Assembly (NCBI GenBank): GCA_025642065.1
Contig: JAODUP010000145.1
Coordinates: forward strand, 157,501-221,500
Direction: 5' to 3'
Length of the DNA: 64,000 nt
From: Paralvinella palmiformis
Lineage: Eukaryota; Annelida; Polychaeta; Terebellida; Alvinellidae
The notes beneath the pieces are model-generated. The model made no database searches and had not been told where the DNA came from. It was given only the letters and a program-made list of their open reading frames with translations. The position numbers were made by a program, and so were the translations under genes. Every line of letters begins with the position of its first letter. The first letter of the stretch is position 1. This document shows positions 1 through 14,038 of this stretch, piece by piece.

Positions 1-482
1 TATCGTTTAGGGAACCTGAATTAATCCAGAAAGGTTTTCGTCGCGCTCTCGCTCGGTGTGAACTCCGGGGGAAAAAATCTACCATGTCCCGTTCGATGTA
101 GGGCGGTGTCTAATTTTTGTGGCACACAAGTTCTTCCGTTCACTTAGTGTATCTGAGGGACAAGCGCTGATATGGCTAATTCCTTGTGGCTATGGTAAGG
201 TTCTGCGTCGAAGAACGATCATCCTCTGCCGCTTTGATGGAATGACCGGGTCGGATGGCAGCTGCGGCGCCGCTAACTATCAGTGCCTCCTAGCGGGAGA
301 TAAATGTCACACCAAGATGAGGCTCTGCCACGATTTATAAAAGGATATATTTAGCTTTACGACTGTTGGTCATATACCGATAGGGGACTTCGTAAATCTG
401 GCTAGCAACAGATATCTCCCAGGAATAGTATGACAGCATTATGAAGAAGAGTACTAAATAACTCTGTGACACGGTTTTATAG

Positions 483-624
483 GTCAGGAATGATGTCATG
501 GGTCGGGAATGGTTTTATGGGTCGGAAACGGCTTTCCAGGTCATGAACGATGTCATGGGTCAACAATGGCTTCCTGGATCGGGAATATGTTTTGCAGGTT
601 AGAAATGATTTCTCGGATCAAGTT
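483..624 (+). repeat. Degenerate 20-bp tandem repeat
   Basis: About seven units around GGTCGGGAATGGTTTTATGG with heavy divergence. The overlapping open frame is a by-product. Confidence 0.6.
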
Positions 625-1889
625 TAGCTGCATCGGCTTGAGATATTTGATACGTCAACGGGGACGGGGGAGGGGGGTGTGTGTTTCAGATGTCAAACTG
701 GACAGTCCATATCGCACAAAGTTTCATAAACTACGTACAGCTTTAGGAATACCCTTTGGGTTCGGAAGTTTTGTGCGTTAAATTTGGGTTCAGATTTAAT
801 TTGAAATAACAAGCGTGATTTCAGCTGATGAGCTTCACTCATCGAGTGAAGTTCCAGATATCGAATATACCATCAGATGTTAGGTTAAGCTACAAATGAG
901 TGTCAAATAGAGTTTCAAATGCCGAGTATGCTATCAAGCATCGTGTCATCATGTGCTGCTTTATACGTCAACCAAGAGTTCAAATAGCAAAAGTACAAAT
1001 TCGGTGATTTTCAATGGCTTTAAAGACTTTATCTCCATATAATATAATCTGATGTTTTTGACTGCTGAATGCTAGATGCTGTAAGTACATTTATCCCGCA
1101 ATTTTATCGATGTTCCTTTTTTCTAAGCTCGCATTCTCCGCGTGTTTACACTTTCAACATATTTTGTCAACTTGACGAAGCATTTCTTGAAGCAACAAGT
1201 ACCCAGCTATCGGCAGCATCTCAATCGCATGTCGCATCCTCGCAGAAGTATCACATGAAGAGTCGCCGATATTTTCTGTGTCTATTTAACAAGGTAATCA
1301 GATACTGCATCCAAAAGGTATTGGGTGTATAGTTACGGGTGAATAGCCTTAATATAATCTATAAGAAATAATAGGCCTACAACTAAAGATAATTGATTGA
1401 TTTCTTTAGCTTAGGTGGCTTTCTTTCATCACAGTTTGAAATAAAACTAGTTAATTATTTAGTTAATTACCATATTAATGGCGTTCTATAAAATCTAAAC
1501 AAATCTAGCCATTTATAAATATTCATGAACTCTGTGTGTGTGTGTGTGTGTGCACGCGCGCGCGTGTGTGCGTGCTTGCGTGCGTGCGTATGTGGGGGTT
1601 AAAAATCGATCAATTTAATGACAAAACTTCGCTTAAGGCAGCATAATCATACTTAAAGGTGTTCGCTCCAGTTATACGATGAAAAATTAACCAGGCCTGC
1701 TTGAACCATTTATAACCCAGTTGGCACAAACTAGCGACATTAAGGCAAAAGGTTTCAAGTCTGTATTCGAGAACTTTTCAATCGCGTATCAATAAACGTG
1801 ATCAGTATATGAAACGAATACCGGATTATTATCGATATCACATCTAAAGCTGGCACCAAGAAGGATAGTCGAAACGTTGATCAATTGTA
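625..1889. other. No gene seen
   Basis: AT-rich unique sequence with a short GT/GC alternating tract near 1,534-1,590. The 87-codon frame at 1,069 has no recognisable domain. Confidence 0.5.
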
Positions 1890-2058
1890 CAGACCGCAAA
1901 CCAGCCACGGAGCTGGTCGAACCAGGGACCCATAGCAGAATGGCCAATCCTCAAGACAGCATCCCACAGAAACAGCTATCGCTGTGATTCGAACCTTGAC
2001 CTGGAGATATGCCGCACAGTAGTCTACTGACTGTACCTTTGGCGCGTCCTTTATAATC
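1890..2058 (-). mobile_element. Possible tRNA-derived SINE, unassigned family
   Basis: On the minus strand GGACGCGCCAAAGGTACAGT, then CAGTAGACTACTGTGCGGC, then a B-box-like AAGGTTCGAATCACAGC. No second copy is seen in the window. Confidence 0.3.
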
Positions 2059-3214
2059 CACAGAACCGTTTATTATTGTTAAATAATACAATGTCTACTG
2101 TACACGAGGTTGGTGAGATTACAAACAAACAAGTATTCAGTAAAAACAACAAATACTTCCACTACCATCACCACAACAACAACAATTTATACTTCTAATA
2201 TTGCTGCTACTACTGCTACTAATACTACTACTATTACTACGGCTGTTACTGTTGTTGCTGCTGCTGCTACTACTGCTATTACTGCTATAATATTCAACTA
2301 CCCCAGATTAGCTTTGACATATCTACCTTGAGACGGCTTCATTCAGCCGATGTACACATCATGGCTTCCGTTGAAATATCAAAACGGTTTATTCCAGCGG
2401 AGATTCTACGAACATCCGGCGCTCAATGGCCCCGCGCGTCCCCGCGCATCCCCGCGTTAATGGCGTCACATCTAACGGGGGCCTCCCAATAACATTATCG
2501 CAATAATGGAACAGCTTCCGTTGTCGGAATTGAGCAATAATTATCATATAACTTATAGAGAAGAAGCGATAAACATCTGAGAGTTTGTTAATAACTTGCT
2601 ATAACCGGATGTTGTATTGCCGCCATTCGGCCGTGACGTATATGGTCGTAGATGACTTACGTCGAGTCTTAATGTTGGCCCCTTTTTCCGATTATATCGA
2701 AGTCTCTATCCCAGTTCATCTCCTATTTTCTAGCCCGACCTTTATTTCAACCCCAACTCCACCCCCATCGCCATATCTAGCCCAATTTGCGTCCCAGCCT
2801 GTACTTCAGTCTATATCCCGTTATATTTATTATCCAGGCAGTTCCCCCGCTCCCTTTCAGCGATGTTATCCCATTCTCCCCGTTATGCATCTCTGTCAGT
2901 ATTCATATTGGCTTCCCAGATTACAGAAATCTCTCTCAATATTCCCGCCAAACTTGTAATCTATTTATATTTTATTCAGTATATTTCGGTGTTTATCCCA
3001 GTCTATGATAATATAGCCTGGATCTTAACTCATCTTCCGGTTTGCCTCCCAATCTCCAGCCAGAATCTATATTGCAGCCCCGTACTATGGTCTATAGTCC
3101 TGACTATATCCCACGCCATATTTCAGTATATGCTCCGTACACACAAATGATAGACATTTGTTCCGGATTTGATCGTCTGCTATTTCCGCCTGTCTGCTAT
3201 TTCCGGCAGTCGAG

Positions 3215-3321
3215 TCACGTGATACTTATGGGCTTTAGTGAAGATAGGAGATGTTCTCTTAGCGATGGCGTATATCACGTGACCGCCACAATGACCTAAG
3301 ATTGATACACAAGTCACGTGA
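3215..3321. promoter_or_regulatory. Cluster of three TCACGTGA (M-box/CLEAR-type E-box) sites
   Basis: Perfect 8-base palindromes TCACGTGA lie at 3,215-3,222, 3,276-3,283 and 3,314-3,321. Factors of the MITF/TFE and USF families are known to bind this sequence. No gene is visible next to the cluster, so its role is inferred. Confidence 0.35.
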
Positions 3322-3441
3322 CGTTAAGTGATACTACGTGGTGGCGAAACGACAAAAGTTAAAAGAAATGTGCAAAACTATCACTTTCATATCTTTGGTA
3401 AATGGTTTCTTTACCCTTTCTGCTAATTAATTTATTACTTC

Positions 3442-3477
<36 letters not shown>

Positions 3478-3879
3478 ACAAAAGAGAACTGTAATATAGA
3501 CAACCCGTCTGCTTCATACTGTATTTATTTCAATTCAATTTTTCTAGTAATTTTATCATGGCGACTTCGAGTTCATTACCATCATTACATAGGTAATGAC
3601 TGACATTCAAGTAGTCCCTATCACGACGTATCACTACGCCAGTGCAAGTGATAGCTCATCCGTCTTACTACGCGCCACTTCATTATACCTATAATATATC
3701 ACATATCAACCTACCACATGCGAAGTAGTTCGTTTATAAGAAAATCCCGTTGTTTTTCTCCGTCTTGGTTTTTAGCTATAATGACAGATCCGCAGATCAA
3801 CGAATATACAGATGATAATGACTGTCTTATAAAAAAAGAAATCCGGAACCGGAACCTATTAAGCGTTATGCTGGTTTAG

Positions 3880-3882
<3 letters not shown>

Positions 3883-3926
<44 letters not shown>
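3883..3926. repeat. (TA)n microsatellite
   Basis: About 22 TA units. Confidence 0.95.
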
Positions 3927-3931
<5 letters not shown>

Positions 3932-4880
3932 ATTAACATCCTTCCTGCACGAGCACCAGTACCGTACAGACACAAGCTAATGAAGAGCGTCTATTTCCAG
4001 GAGGATTTTACCTCCCGCATGAAATGAATAAAGGAAATGAGCCAATGAATAACGAACACGTCCGGTTGTCCGATTCTGCACAGCCGACGTTTTCCTCCCG
4101 TCCGGCTCTAAGCCCGTAATGGCGGGCGATTGATTTTGGTTTTCAAAAATGATTTATCTTCATTTGGAGTTCGCCCATATTCGTTACGACGCTCTGACAG
4201 GCGGCGCCCCCTGGCGACGGAGTGCGACTTGGACGAGGGCACGTGCGCGAGATACCCGCCACCCACCTCCCCGAAAAAAAAACCCGGATCTAGTACGGGG
4301 TGCGTCTTCAACGCCACATTGCGATGCCTCGGCTTGAATTATCGCGATTTGCACAACAGCAATCCGAAAGCTCGGGATCAAGGTTCGGTTAAAAAAACAA
4401 AACAAACAAACGAATAAAAACAGCAAATAGATTTACGCCGACTCGGAGCGATTATTAACAACTGCCATTAATTTACCGACCATCTATCATCATTGATTCG
4501 GCGCCGTGGAGGACGATTTCTAGCCATCTATCAGACCGGAAGTGGAACGCTTCGAAATTACGACGAACGTCGCCGTAGAGAAAACTGCGGGGCCACTGAA
4601 AACTGTGAAACGAACCGGAAGTTCTAATACGCGACAGTAATTAGCTCAAGTCGGGGCGGAAACGCAGTGGGCTAATCTGGATTTGTCCGAAATGGTCATA
4701 GCTCATAGGTTATAGATAGATGAAAAGACAGTGAGGTAAACATATTGATTGATTAGTAAATTGATGGGTAATTTGATTGATTGATTGATTGACTATAGTT
4801 AGATCGATAGATTGATAGATAGCTAGATAGATAGATAGATAGATAGATAGCAAAAGCCTATACATGTTCCTTCTTTAAAA

Positions 4881-5007
4881 ATGAGTGAGTGAGTGAGTAA
4901 GTGAGTGAATGAGTGAGTGAGTGAGAGTGACTGAGTGAGTGAGTGAGTGAGTGAGTGAGTGAGTGAGTGAGTGAGTGAGTGAGTGAGTGAGTGAGTGAGT
5001 GAGTGAG
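4881..5007 (+). repeat. (GAGT)n microsatellite
   Basis: About 30 GAGT units with a few interruptions. An open frame through it encodes only Leu-Thr-His-Ser repeats. Confidence 0.95.
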
Positions 5008-5542
5008 CGTACTGGTGCCTGAGTGATTAACTGACTAACTGAGGAAGATGAAGTGGGAGTGTAATCCAAGACGTGAGAGGGGTTGAAGGGGAGGTGGGAG
5101 AAGATCAGAGAGATGGGGAATGGAGAAGAATTAGAAGTGTGAGGCAGGACGAATTAGAAGAAAGAAATAGGACGTGAAAGGAAGTGGAGGGAAGAGAATG
5201 AATGAGGGGGGGTTCTGGGGAATAAAAATATTTCGTGAAATATGTGACAGAACAAACACCAAGGCTTCTATTGACACTATCACTAATTGGCAGGCGCTGT
5301 ATTGACACTGTTCTGACTGTGTATTGACACTGTATTGTGATCATGACGAATACGAGTGGCCCGAATATTTGAACAAGATGGCTGATTAGCGGTCAGTATT
5401 TATAGAAGAAGTCTGAGAAGGTGAGCAAAACAACTGGTAAAACAGCTGGTAAAACAGCTGGTAAAACAGCGTGATAGCAACAACAGAAACGAATATAATT
5501 GGTCTAATGTTGTAATAAAAAGGATGTTAGGGTCACTTCTAA

Positions 5543-5558
5543 TTATATATATATATAT

Positions 5559-5608
<50 letters not shown>

Positions 5609-5663
5609 AGGTGAGAGAAAGAGAGAGAGAGGGAGGGAATGAAGGAGAGACAAACATACACAC

Positions 5664-5715
<52 letters not shown>
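5543..5715. repeat. Compound (TA)n(GA)n microsatellite
   Basis: (TA)9, two long (GA)n blocks and short GATA units. Confidence 0.9.
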
Positions 5716-5716
<1 letters not shown>

Positions 5717-7920
5717 AAAACCTCTCTATAGGGAACACTTTTGCGACTGAGAGATAATCACTGTTATTAATATTTATTCTGAAACCAATTATAAAAAAAT
5801 TCATAATATTCATCCAAATAAGTAGATGTTGTTTTCGGGTAGAGTTTCCAGGTGTCGTTTTATCGTCACCACAAGGTTCACAGCACCAAGAGATATCCGG
5901 AACTTTGTTGCCACAACTCTCTGACTAGAGTGCTCATTTGCATTCAACATCTCCAGCTTCTTAGAGACTACTAGAGTTTTTCTAATGTGTTTTTGTACAT
6001 AAACAGATCAATAATAATTCTTCAGGAATAGGCCAAAAGCAAATGCTGACAGAAGTAACATAATATGTCAATAGGCAGTAGTTATATCATCTTGCTAGTC
6101 TCATCTTGTAAAAACAAACTTTCTGAAAGTTACTAGACAAATTTCCTCAAATAAACATATAAGAAACAAATGCTGACGGGACAGGTACAGAGATAATATG
6201 TGACTTTTTTTACTGATATTCAAAACATTAGAGAAACATCTTAGAATAAACATACATTACGTACATGTATATTTGCATTAAAAATGGTAAACAAAATTCT
6301 ATGTTCCCCATACAGGGGTTCAAATCAATGAGAAAGATATATTTGGGACTTAAAAATAGGTTCACTGTTCGCAGTTGAGGGGTGTTACTTACATAGGGAT
6401 AAGTTCCAATGATGTGTGCGTGCTTGCGTGCCTACGTGAGTGCGTGCGTGCGTCTGTGCGTCACTCCAAATCTCGTTAGCAGCAATTTAAGCCATTTGCC
6501 ACTAATCTCAATCACCGTTAAGAAAACTGTGACCACGAAAGTATCATCAATTTAGCACCAATAAGATGATATTTACGATGTACTGCCAGATGTAGGAATT
6601 CTATTAATCATGATTATCAATTTAACAAATAAATGCTTTAGCAAAATAGCAATATTGGATATTGGAAGAGAAATATACACGTCACAGCCGAACATCCAAT
6701 CAGATGGTCGCTTCTTTGTAGGTTAATTATATGCGTAATGGAAGCACTGAATGGCAGCTAAACTTGAGTCAGACGCGGGACGAAACGCAGGGGAGCAGCT
6801 TTGGTAATGATCACATCAAATAGACGATTTTACAGAATCGCTTTTTAGTCCTGTGCGGAATTTTATAATCAAAAAGCTAAATGAAAATGTCACTCTGGAA
6901 TATTAATGAAAGAACGTCACACACAAAAAGCAGACCAAAATGAAAGCATGATGTCACATTTAAACTGAGAGATTCCTTTAAAGAATGTCTTGTTGGGCAA
7001 TATCCGTTTTAAACATTCTTTGCGCATCCAAATGATTTCTTAAAGGAATTACGGGTGGAAGGCATCTACAAATTTAAAATAAAACTCACAATAAAACAAA
7101 TATAGATCCCCTCTTTCTACGTGAAATTTGGAAAACGTAGATTGGGGCGAATAAAGTAAAAGAAAATTGGGCGAGGGAGAGTTGCCACAACTCAATGTGT
7201 ATTTAGGAGGATTAAGAGCGAGGAAGAAAATACGCACATATTATATCAATTTATTCATGTTTGTTTAAGTATAGAAATAAAAATCTTGAATTTATTAACA
7301 ACCTTTCACAAAACTAAACACCATAAAATTACATTTAATTTAATCTGTTAATAATGTTACAGATATACACAACTTTGGCATTAACATTTATACATTTTAA
7401 AGACTGTAACCGGGTCACGGAAAGATTATATTCACTAATGATATATTTTATCAATTTTACTGATGAAGCTGAAATAAATAGTACTTTTGTAATAGGTTTG
7501 TTACGTGTTATAGTATAATACTAGTGCTAGTAGTGCATTTACTTGTATATGTATTACTGGATGCTGTACTGTCTTTAGCTATACATCCGATGCTGTATGT
7601 TGTAGTATCTTGTATAATATGTATCAGTTGGCGTAGTGGTCAATTTCGTGCCATGTTGAGTTGAAGTTTAGTTGTTTAGTTTCGGCATTAATCACACTTG
7701 AGTCACATATGGCAGGGGGCGACTCTTAAGAGAAACAGATCCCACATACAAATATAAACTGGCTTCGAACCCACAACCAGCGTTTGGAACGGCCTCTATG
7801 GATGGATGGATGAATGTTGCTTAACGACACATCGGCATAATTTAGGCTATTCAGTGTCCTATAATGGAACGGCTTCTATAGTGTCATGTATAATTAGCAT
7901 TAAACTATCACAAATTATCC

Positions 7921-8073
7921 AATGATAACTCACTGATAGTTCAGCGATAGTTCAGTGAACGCTCACAGATAACTCACTTATATCCCAGTGATAACTCACT
8001 AATAGCCCACTGATAGCCCACAGATAGCCCACCGATAGCCCACTGATAGCCCACTGAGACCCCACTGAGAGCC
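7921..8073 (+). repeat. 11-bp minisatellite (GATAGCCCACT)
   Basis: About a dozen degenerate copies of GATAGCCCACT/GATAACTCACT. Confidence 0.8.
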
Positions 8074-8402
8074 TGATTTGTTATGATTACAGTATTTTTT
8101 TTCTTCTAATCTATTATTGTCAGTTAGTTATTTAGTTTTATTAGTTTAAGCTTCAATAATAAACACAATTGATGTCCCCCCCCAAATAAAAACTAAATTT
8201 ATTTCCTTTTCATAATGTATTATATAATTTTTATATCCAACTGAATCACTGACGGATTGCCTGCATGAATGAATCAATCAATTAATTAATTAATTAGGTA
8301 TAACTGAGACAGTGACATAAATAAAACGAGGTCACAAGTTGAGTTTATGTCAATTAGAAGTAATTGAATGAGTATTGTAGTTAGTGATATGTTTGACTTG
8401 AT

Positions 8403-8403
<1 letters not shown>

Positions 8404-8451
<48 letters not shown>
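8404..8451. repeat. (TA)n microsatellite
   Basis: About 24 TA units. Confidence 0.95.
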
Positions 8452-8453
<2 letters not shown>

Positions 8454-8935
8454 TGGATCAATAAATATACGCATCTAAGACCTGGCTGTAATTCAGACAA
8501 GATATCCTTCCGAGCTCGATAATAAACTCATCTATCTCCCCATCACCCATCACCATCGTCAATAACAGAACCATTATCATCTGAGGACGATCAGAGGAAA
8601 TAAGGCAACCTTCACATCTCATTCATCGATTCCGTAATAAAATAAACATCGACATACGATCAAACAGACTCTGATCATCTTATAAACAGCAAGATCGTAC
8701 AGTCAGCAAATCGATCACTAGAGGAGGAGGACACTTTGACCTTGTCGAGGTGATGGCTCCGGATTTTGGCGACGTCGAGATGTGTGCTGGAAGAATGACC
8801 ACCCCCCCCCCCCTCTACGGCCTCAGAAGCGGCTGACTTAATCCATCACCGGCCTCGTTCTCTCCATTACAACAGCGACACCTGAAGCGATGATTGGGAA
8901 CATTGTGAACAATCCGACACCGCCCGCCATTGATG

Positions 8936-8952
8936 GAGAGAGAGAGAGAGAG

Positions 8953-9034
<82 letters not shown>

Positions 9035-9115
9035 TAACTACATATCGGGGGTTTAAAAGCAGTGATCTAATGAAATGAAATTACTTGGGTCATAGTCGTA
9101 GCCCACAAATGGTGC

Positions 9116-9152
<37 letters not shown>
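8936..9152. repeat. (GA)n(GT)n then (TA)n microsatellites
   Basis: (GA)10 at 8,936, (GT)38 to 9,033, unique DNA, then (TA)17 at 9,119-9,152. Confidence 0.95.
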
Positions 9153-9154
<2 letters not shown>

Positions 9155-9348
9155 TGGGCGTAATAGAAAGTTCCTCATTGTTATTCAGTTTTAGATCCAG
9201 TTTTTCAGGTCAAAACAATCAATTACAAAGACATGTTATTATCATATTGTTATAATGTTTCCATATTTACAAACATTTCAAGTTCAGTTATGATATGGTA
9301 ACCGGATTATCGAGTAGATGTTGTCATTGACTGGATCCGGATACTGGG

Positions 9349-9675
9349 TGGCTACTGTTTGGCTATTAACTTGCTACTGTTTGGCTATTGACTTGCTACT
9401 GTTTTGCTAGTGATTGGCTACTGTTTGGCTAGTGACTGGTTACTGTTTTGCTAGTGACTGGCAACTGTTTGACTAGTGACTGGCTACTGTTTCGCTAGTG
9501 ATTGGCTACTGTTTGGCTAGTGACTGGCTACTGTTTGGCTAGTGACCGGCTGCTGTTTGGCTAGTGACTGCCTACTGTTTGGCTAGCAACTGGCTACTGT
9601 TTGGCTAGTAACTGGCTACTGTTTGGCTAGTGATTGGCTACTGTTTGGCTAATGACTGGCTACTCTTTAGCTAGT
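9349..9675 (+). repeat. 22-bp minisatellite
   Basis: About 15 copies of GGCTACTGTTTGGCTAGTGA plus CT, with point variants. Each unit contains GGCTA twice. Confidence 0.9.
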
Positions 9676-10938
9676 TGTTTGACTCCAGGCTGATTACTCG
9701 ACCGTTTGGGTTCGGCTAGTTCATTAAGAACCTAAATGACTTAGGCGGTTTCTGTGTATCATGTATGATTTTTTTAAATGTGAGTGTGTGCGCGTGCGTG
9801 CGTGTTTTACAGACCGGCCCGCGCATGCACACACACAGCCAATATGCACTAGCTACATCAGGACCTCCAATCATGCGTAATACTAAACAATAATTAAATG
9901 GCGATTAAATTGACCACCTATTATCGCCCGTCCGACCTCCTCTTCAACCCTCCCCCTCTCCCCCAAATCCTCTTGTCTCTTCTTACAATTATCCTGGCTG
10001 ACGAGTTACGATCAGTCTTCCGGACGCACTACCCCGATCCCGGCTTTCTCCCCCAAACCTTCCTCTCCCACGAGGACGCGCTGCGCTCACGAAGGAAGAC
10101 AAGAGCCGCCGGAAAACGGAATAAGGAGAAAAACTGACGAACGAGGGAAGGAAAGACGAGCACAAGGCGCCACCTAGCGGATCTCTCCATTAATTTGCTG
10201 GCCAGTCTCTCCGATCTTCCCCACTTCGTTAACTAGTTTCTGTTCGTCCATTATAATGCAACATCTTCCAAGGTCGGAACATTTCAAAGGACAACACCTT
10301 CGGCGGGGGGGGGGGTTAGGACGCGCCACCGGGTGGATAACGTGGCGGCTAGCTATCTCTCATTTTGATTTGTAATTGGTTTAAGATGCTAATATGGGCC
10401 GCGTGATCGACAATAACAACACGCCATAATGGAGAAAAGATCTCTGGAGAAAAGGGGAGGGGGGAGTAGAAGTTCGGGGTGAGCGGGCGAAGGGCGGATC
10501 CTGTAGGGAGGCAACGGACTGTGTATAGCCCGGAGATCCAGATCGAGGTTTCTGATACTCTGCTATCACGAGTGCCGAGAAAATACGGCTATGTTTATTC
10601 TGATGAAATTTTTCAGTCTCTAGTAAGTGAAACCGCGCTGAATCTGATCCAGAACGCCAGTTGTAGATGTCCATGATAATCTCCCTATTCGTTCATCCGT
10701 TGGTCGGAGACTTTCTTGCTTAGATCCTTACTGATTGGCTACTCTTCCTGTTATATTGGCTATCTGTTATACTAGCTAGTTTTCTGGTTAGGTATTTCGT
10801 TAGCCACTTCGTTTCATACTTAGCTATCATTGTGGCTGGTTTTCACTTTTCTCTAGTTTTCATTTGAATTGTCTAACTATTTATTGTCTTGTCTGACGTC
10901 CTGTGACTCTTTATTGGACAATATACATGTGTATATAT

Positions 10939-11068
10939 GTGTGTGCGTGTGTGTGTGTGCGCGCGCGCGCGTGTGTGTGTGTTAATATTTGTATCCATAA
11001 ACACAAAGTTATGAATAGGTTTAAGTACCCTGAACCAGTGTCATCATAAATCTCTCCCTCTTATCCTC

Positions 11069-11116
<48 letters not shown>
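10939..11116. repeat. (GT)n/(GC)n and (CA)n microsatellites
   Basis: GT with a GC core at 10,939-10,982 and a (CA)22 at 11,072-11,116. Alternating purine/pyrimidine, Z-DNA-prone. Confidence 0.9.
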
Positions 11117-11120
<4 letters not shown>

Positions 11121-11720
11121 ACTCGTGACACACTGACCATAAATCATTCCTCTCGCCACCAATATCTACAGTGAGCCATATTAGATGTTGTAATAAAGTG
11201 TGCCAGCTGTAAACTTGGCCCAGATGACATAATGACATATAGATAAGAAACTCCTTATCAACAATTATTTACATTCGGGCCGTAATCTATACATAAATCA
11301 CGACAAAACACCAATATTACCAGCCCACGCTAGCTAAACAAGTTCCCAGACACAAACAACACATAACACAACCGACAAATTATAAATGTATGAGAATCTA
11401 GCCTCATCCAGGTTTTGCGAAATCACTGCGAATTCAAACTCCCTTTTAAAATTATAGCTGATGTATTCATCGCAAAGGATGGGTTCAAATAAGCGCATCC
11501 AAATACTGTTATATTTGATCATATAAATATGGAATTCACAAATGAGACAATACCAAAAATAATTTTATAACTATTCTTTAGAAATAATTTATTGTGTGAT
11601 ATTTTTGTGGTATTTTTCATTTCACTTATTATGAGGTGAACTCAACAAATAAACAAAAATATGACGGAATATATCAGAAGAAATATCATCTTGCGTTCTC
11701 TTAATTTCGTTCTGTTTTTA

Positions 11721-11885
11721 CTGGTAGCGCGGTTGGCCACAAATCTCCACCATCCGAGCTTAAATCTCGCAATTGGCCGGTCTGAAGGGTGTTTCGTCTT
11801 TCACTTCGCACCAATATTTTTCGAGCTGGCTCGGCCCATTTCGCCTACCTTCTGCACAAAAGTGCCCATCATTCGTCCAAACATC
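11721..11885 (+). mobile_element. tRNA-derived SINE, family 1, diverged
   Basis: An A-box-like GGTAGCGCGGTTGGCCAC and B-box-like GAGCTTAAATCTCGC are followed by the family body: GTTTCGTCTTTCACTTCGC, CTCGGCCCATTTCGCCTACC, TGCACAAAAGTG. The open frame across it is fortuitous. Confidence 0.65.
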
Positions 11886-12099
11886 CTCTTTTTTGAAGCA
11901 GCGAGGATCATTTTAAATTAATTAGCTAAAATATATCAGCTTTCATCGTTCTCTAATATCGTCTGTACTCTTCCATAAATTATGTCTGTCATGAAGCAGC
12001 TCTAACAGGATATGGAATTATAGTTTCCAATTTTTGGGGAAAAAGGTTCTGATTCAACACCATAATATATGAAAATATCTTCTTTTTTCTTCTTTTTAT

Positions 12100-12400
12100 C
12101 ATCATCCCCATCGTCATCATCACCACCATCATTATCATCATCATCATCATCATATAGTGGTGATGATTATAGTCACAGAGTGATGGTAGAAACATGATTA
12201 ATTAAATAAGTAAATTAGTAGCAGTAACAACAATATTAATAATAAAAGTGTAAGTGGTAGTGAGTAGAGAGTATTGTTGTTGTTAACGACGGTGATAGTA
12301 GTAATAGTAGTAGTTGTTGTAATAGTTGTAGTAATAGTAACAGTAGTAGTAGTAGTAGTAGTAATAGTACCAGTAGTAGTAATAGAAGTAGTAGTCTATC
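12100..12400. repeat. Trinucleotide-rich stretch (ATC)n and (GTA)n
   Basis: ATC runs at 12,100-12,155 and degenerate GTA/GTT runs at 12,290-12,395. Confidence 0.85.
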
Positions 12401-13945
12401 ATCCACATCATCATTAGTGGCAATAATCGAACAAGCATCAGTAGCTGTAATTACTGATTGAATTTTATTGATAAGGTACTCAGTTCCTGAAACATGTCGG
12501 GAACTTTAACAGGATCCAGATAAAGTTCTGTAATAAGATTCTGTATCCATAAAAATAACAACGTCACCACATATCTGGATAATGTCTACCTAACAACATG
12601 ATATTTATACTATCATCAAACTAGGTTGTTAATTATTAATATATACCAGAAACCACATCTGCTCATTGTAATCATCATTATATCTGAAACAACAACAACC
12701 ACGACAACAACAACAACAACAACAACAATAAGAACAACAACAACAATATATAAGTTAATGCCAAAAGAGTCCCTAATTTCTTAGATTATAAAATTAAAGA
12801 CAAGTCTCTTCCACACAGCCGCTCACACCACCACCAGGAGGCGTCAGAGGTCGCTCCGTATCCGACAATTGGAGCCTCGTTATCAATTCTTGGCGCTTCA
12901 CCAATAAACTTACTCTGACAGATAGCCTTCGTCACTTGAAGCCTCCCAGAAGTACGCCCGCGCCGCCTGGCGAATACTAACAGTAACTGGTGTTCCGATC
13001 ACGTGACATCTTTATGCTTAGATCCCGGCCTTGATCCGGAAGTCGCACGTTGCCTCGTTGCATTCTCAGCGCTCTATTCGATTTATAAATATTAATTTAC
13101 ATCTGTCGCACTGCATGACTCACATGTTGGAGCATTGAAAACATACAATATGGCGTCCAATGTCAGATAAATGACGTAAGTCAAACAGGAAGTGACATAT
13201 CATATACTGATAACGTCGTTGACGGGCCCTCTTGATCCATACAGCGAATAGTAGAAACCGGTGAATGTCTGGCAATTTTGTTTATAGTATCCATGGTAAC
13301 CAATAGTACCATCAGACATTATGTATTCTGATAATACTAGTAATTAGTACACGGTGCCAGCATTCTCTGGTAGTATTAGTATGTGTAGTACTAACACTCT
13401 TGTTTGTCGTGGTACTTATCTTTGTCAGTTCAGGATCTAAGATATAGGATGGTTTATCCCTGAGTCTATGGATCGTCTAAGTGGCTGGTTGGGTGTAGTG
13501 AAAAGGATTTGTTGAGAGGTAAGATCGAACAACCACCCTACTCCCACCCTACCACACACACACACACACGGGGACACACACGCGGGGACATACACACACA
13601 CACACACACTGAAATTTGTGAGAAACAAAGTGACGAGATTCCTATTTGTGGTGGTATCATGACTGTGTTTAAATTTAATCACTACGGTGATGTTATCTCT
13701 CGTGATGGTACGACATATCATGACAGCGTTAACGATCATCACCGTGAAGCTCCTAGTACCAACAGGTCAATGAAATTAATGTACTTTCTGACCTTAAGCT
13801 TCATTTTGGCATTAATTTCCATCTTAATGTTTTATTCGCTCCGGCATGTAAACATTTTCAAAATACGCATATATATATATATATATATATCGCGACCTGG
13901 TGTTGTGTTTTTTAAGCCTACTCATCTGGGATATCCTTTTAGCGT

Positions 13946-13991
13946 GTTCATGTTAGAAAGTTGTGTGTGTGTGTGTGTGCGTGTGTGTGTG

Positions 13992-14022
<31 letters not shown>

Positions 14023-14038
14023 ACTTTCTAACATGAAC
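13946..14038. repeat. Perfect 18-bp inverted repeat around a microsatellite loop
   Basis: GTTCATGTTAGAAAGTTG at 13,946-13,963 and its exact reverse complement at 14,021-14,038, separated by 57 bases of (GT)n then (TA)n. Confidence 0.9.

Larger units (their letters stand above)
2059..7920. other. Gene-free stretch with simple repeats and GC-rich islands
   Basis: It holds degenerate trinucleotides (2,150-2,290), a C/T-rich region with several overlapping frames but no domain (2,690-3,150), the TCACGTGA cluster, and a GC-rich block at 4,080-4,700 without a convincing exon. AT-rich unique DNA follows to 7,920. Confidence 0.5.

Noticed and set aside
4130..4426. GC-rich 95-codon frame
   Set aside because: Overlapping frames on both strands, low-complexity Lys/Pro content, and no family resemblance.
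5400..5813. 137-codon minus-strand frame
   Set aside because: Mostly Ser-Leu repeats from (GA)n; a microsatellite artefact.
13509..14036. 175-codon open frame
   Set aside because: It runs through CA and TA microsatellites and encodes Thr-His and Tyr-Ile repeats; no domain and no splice support.
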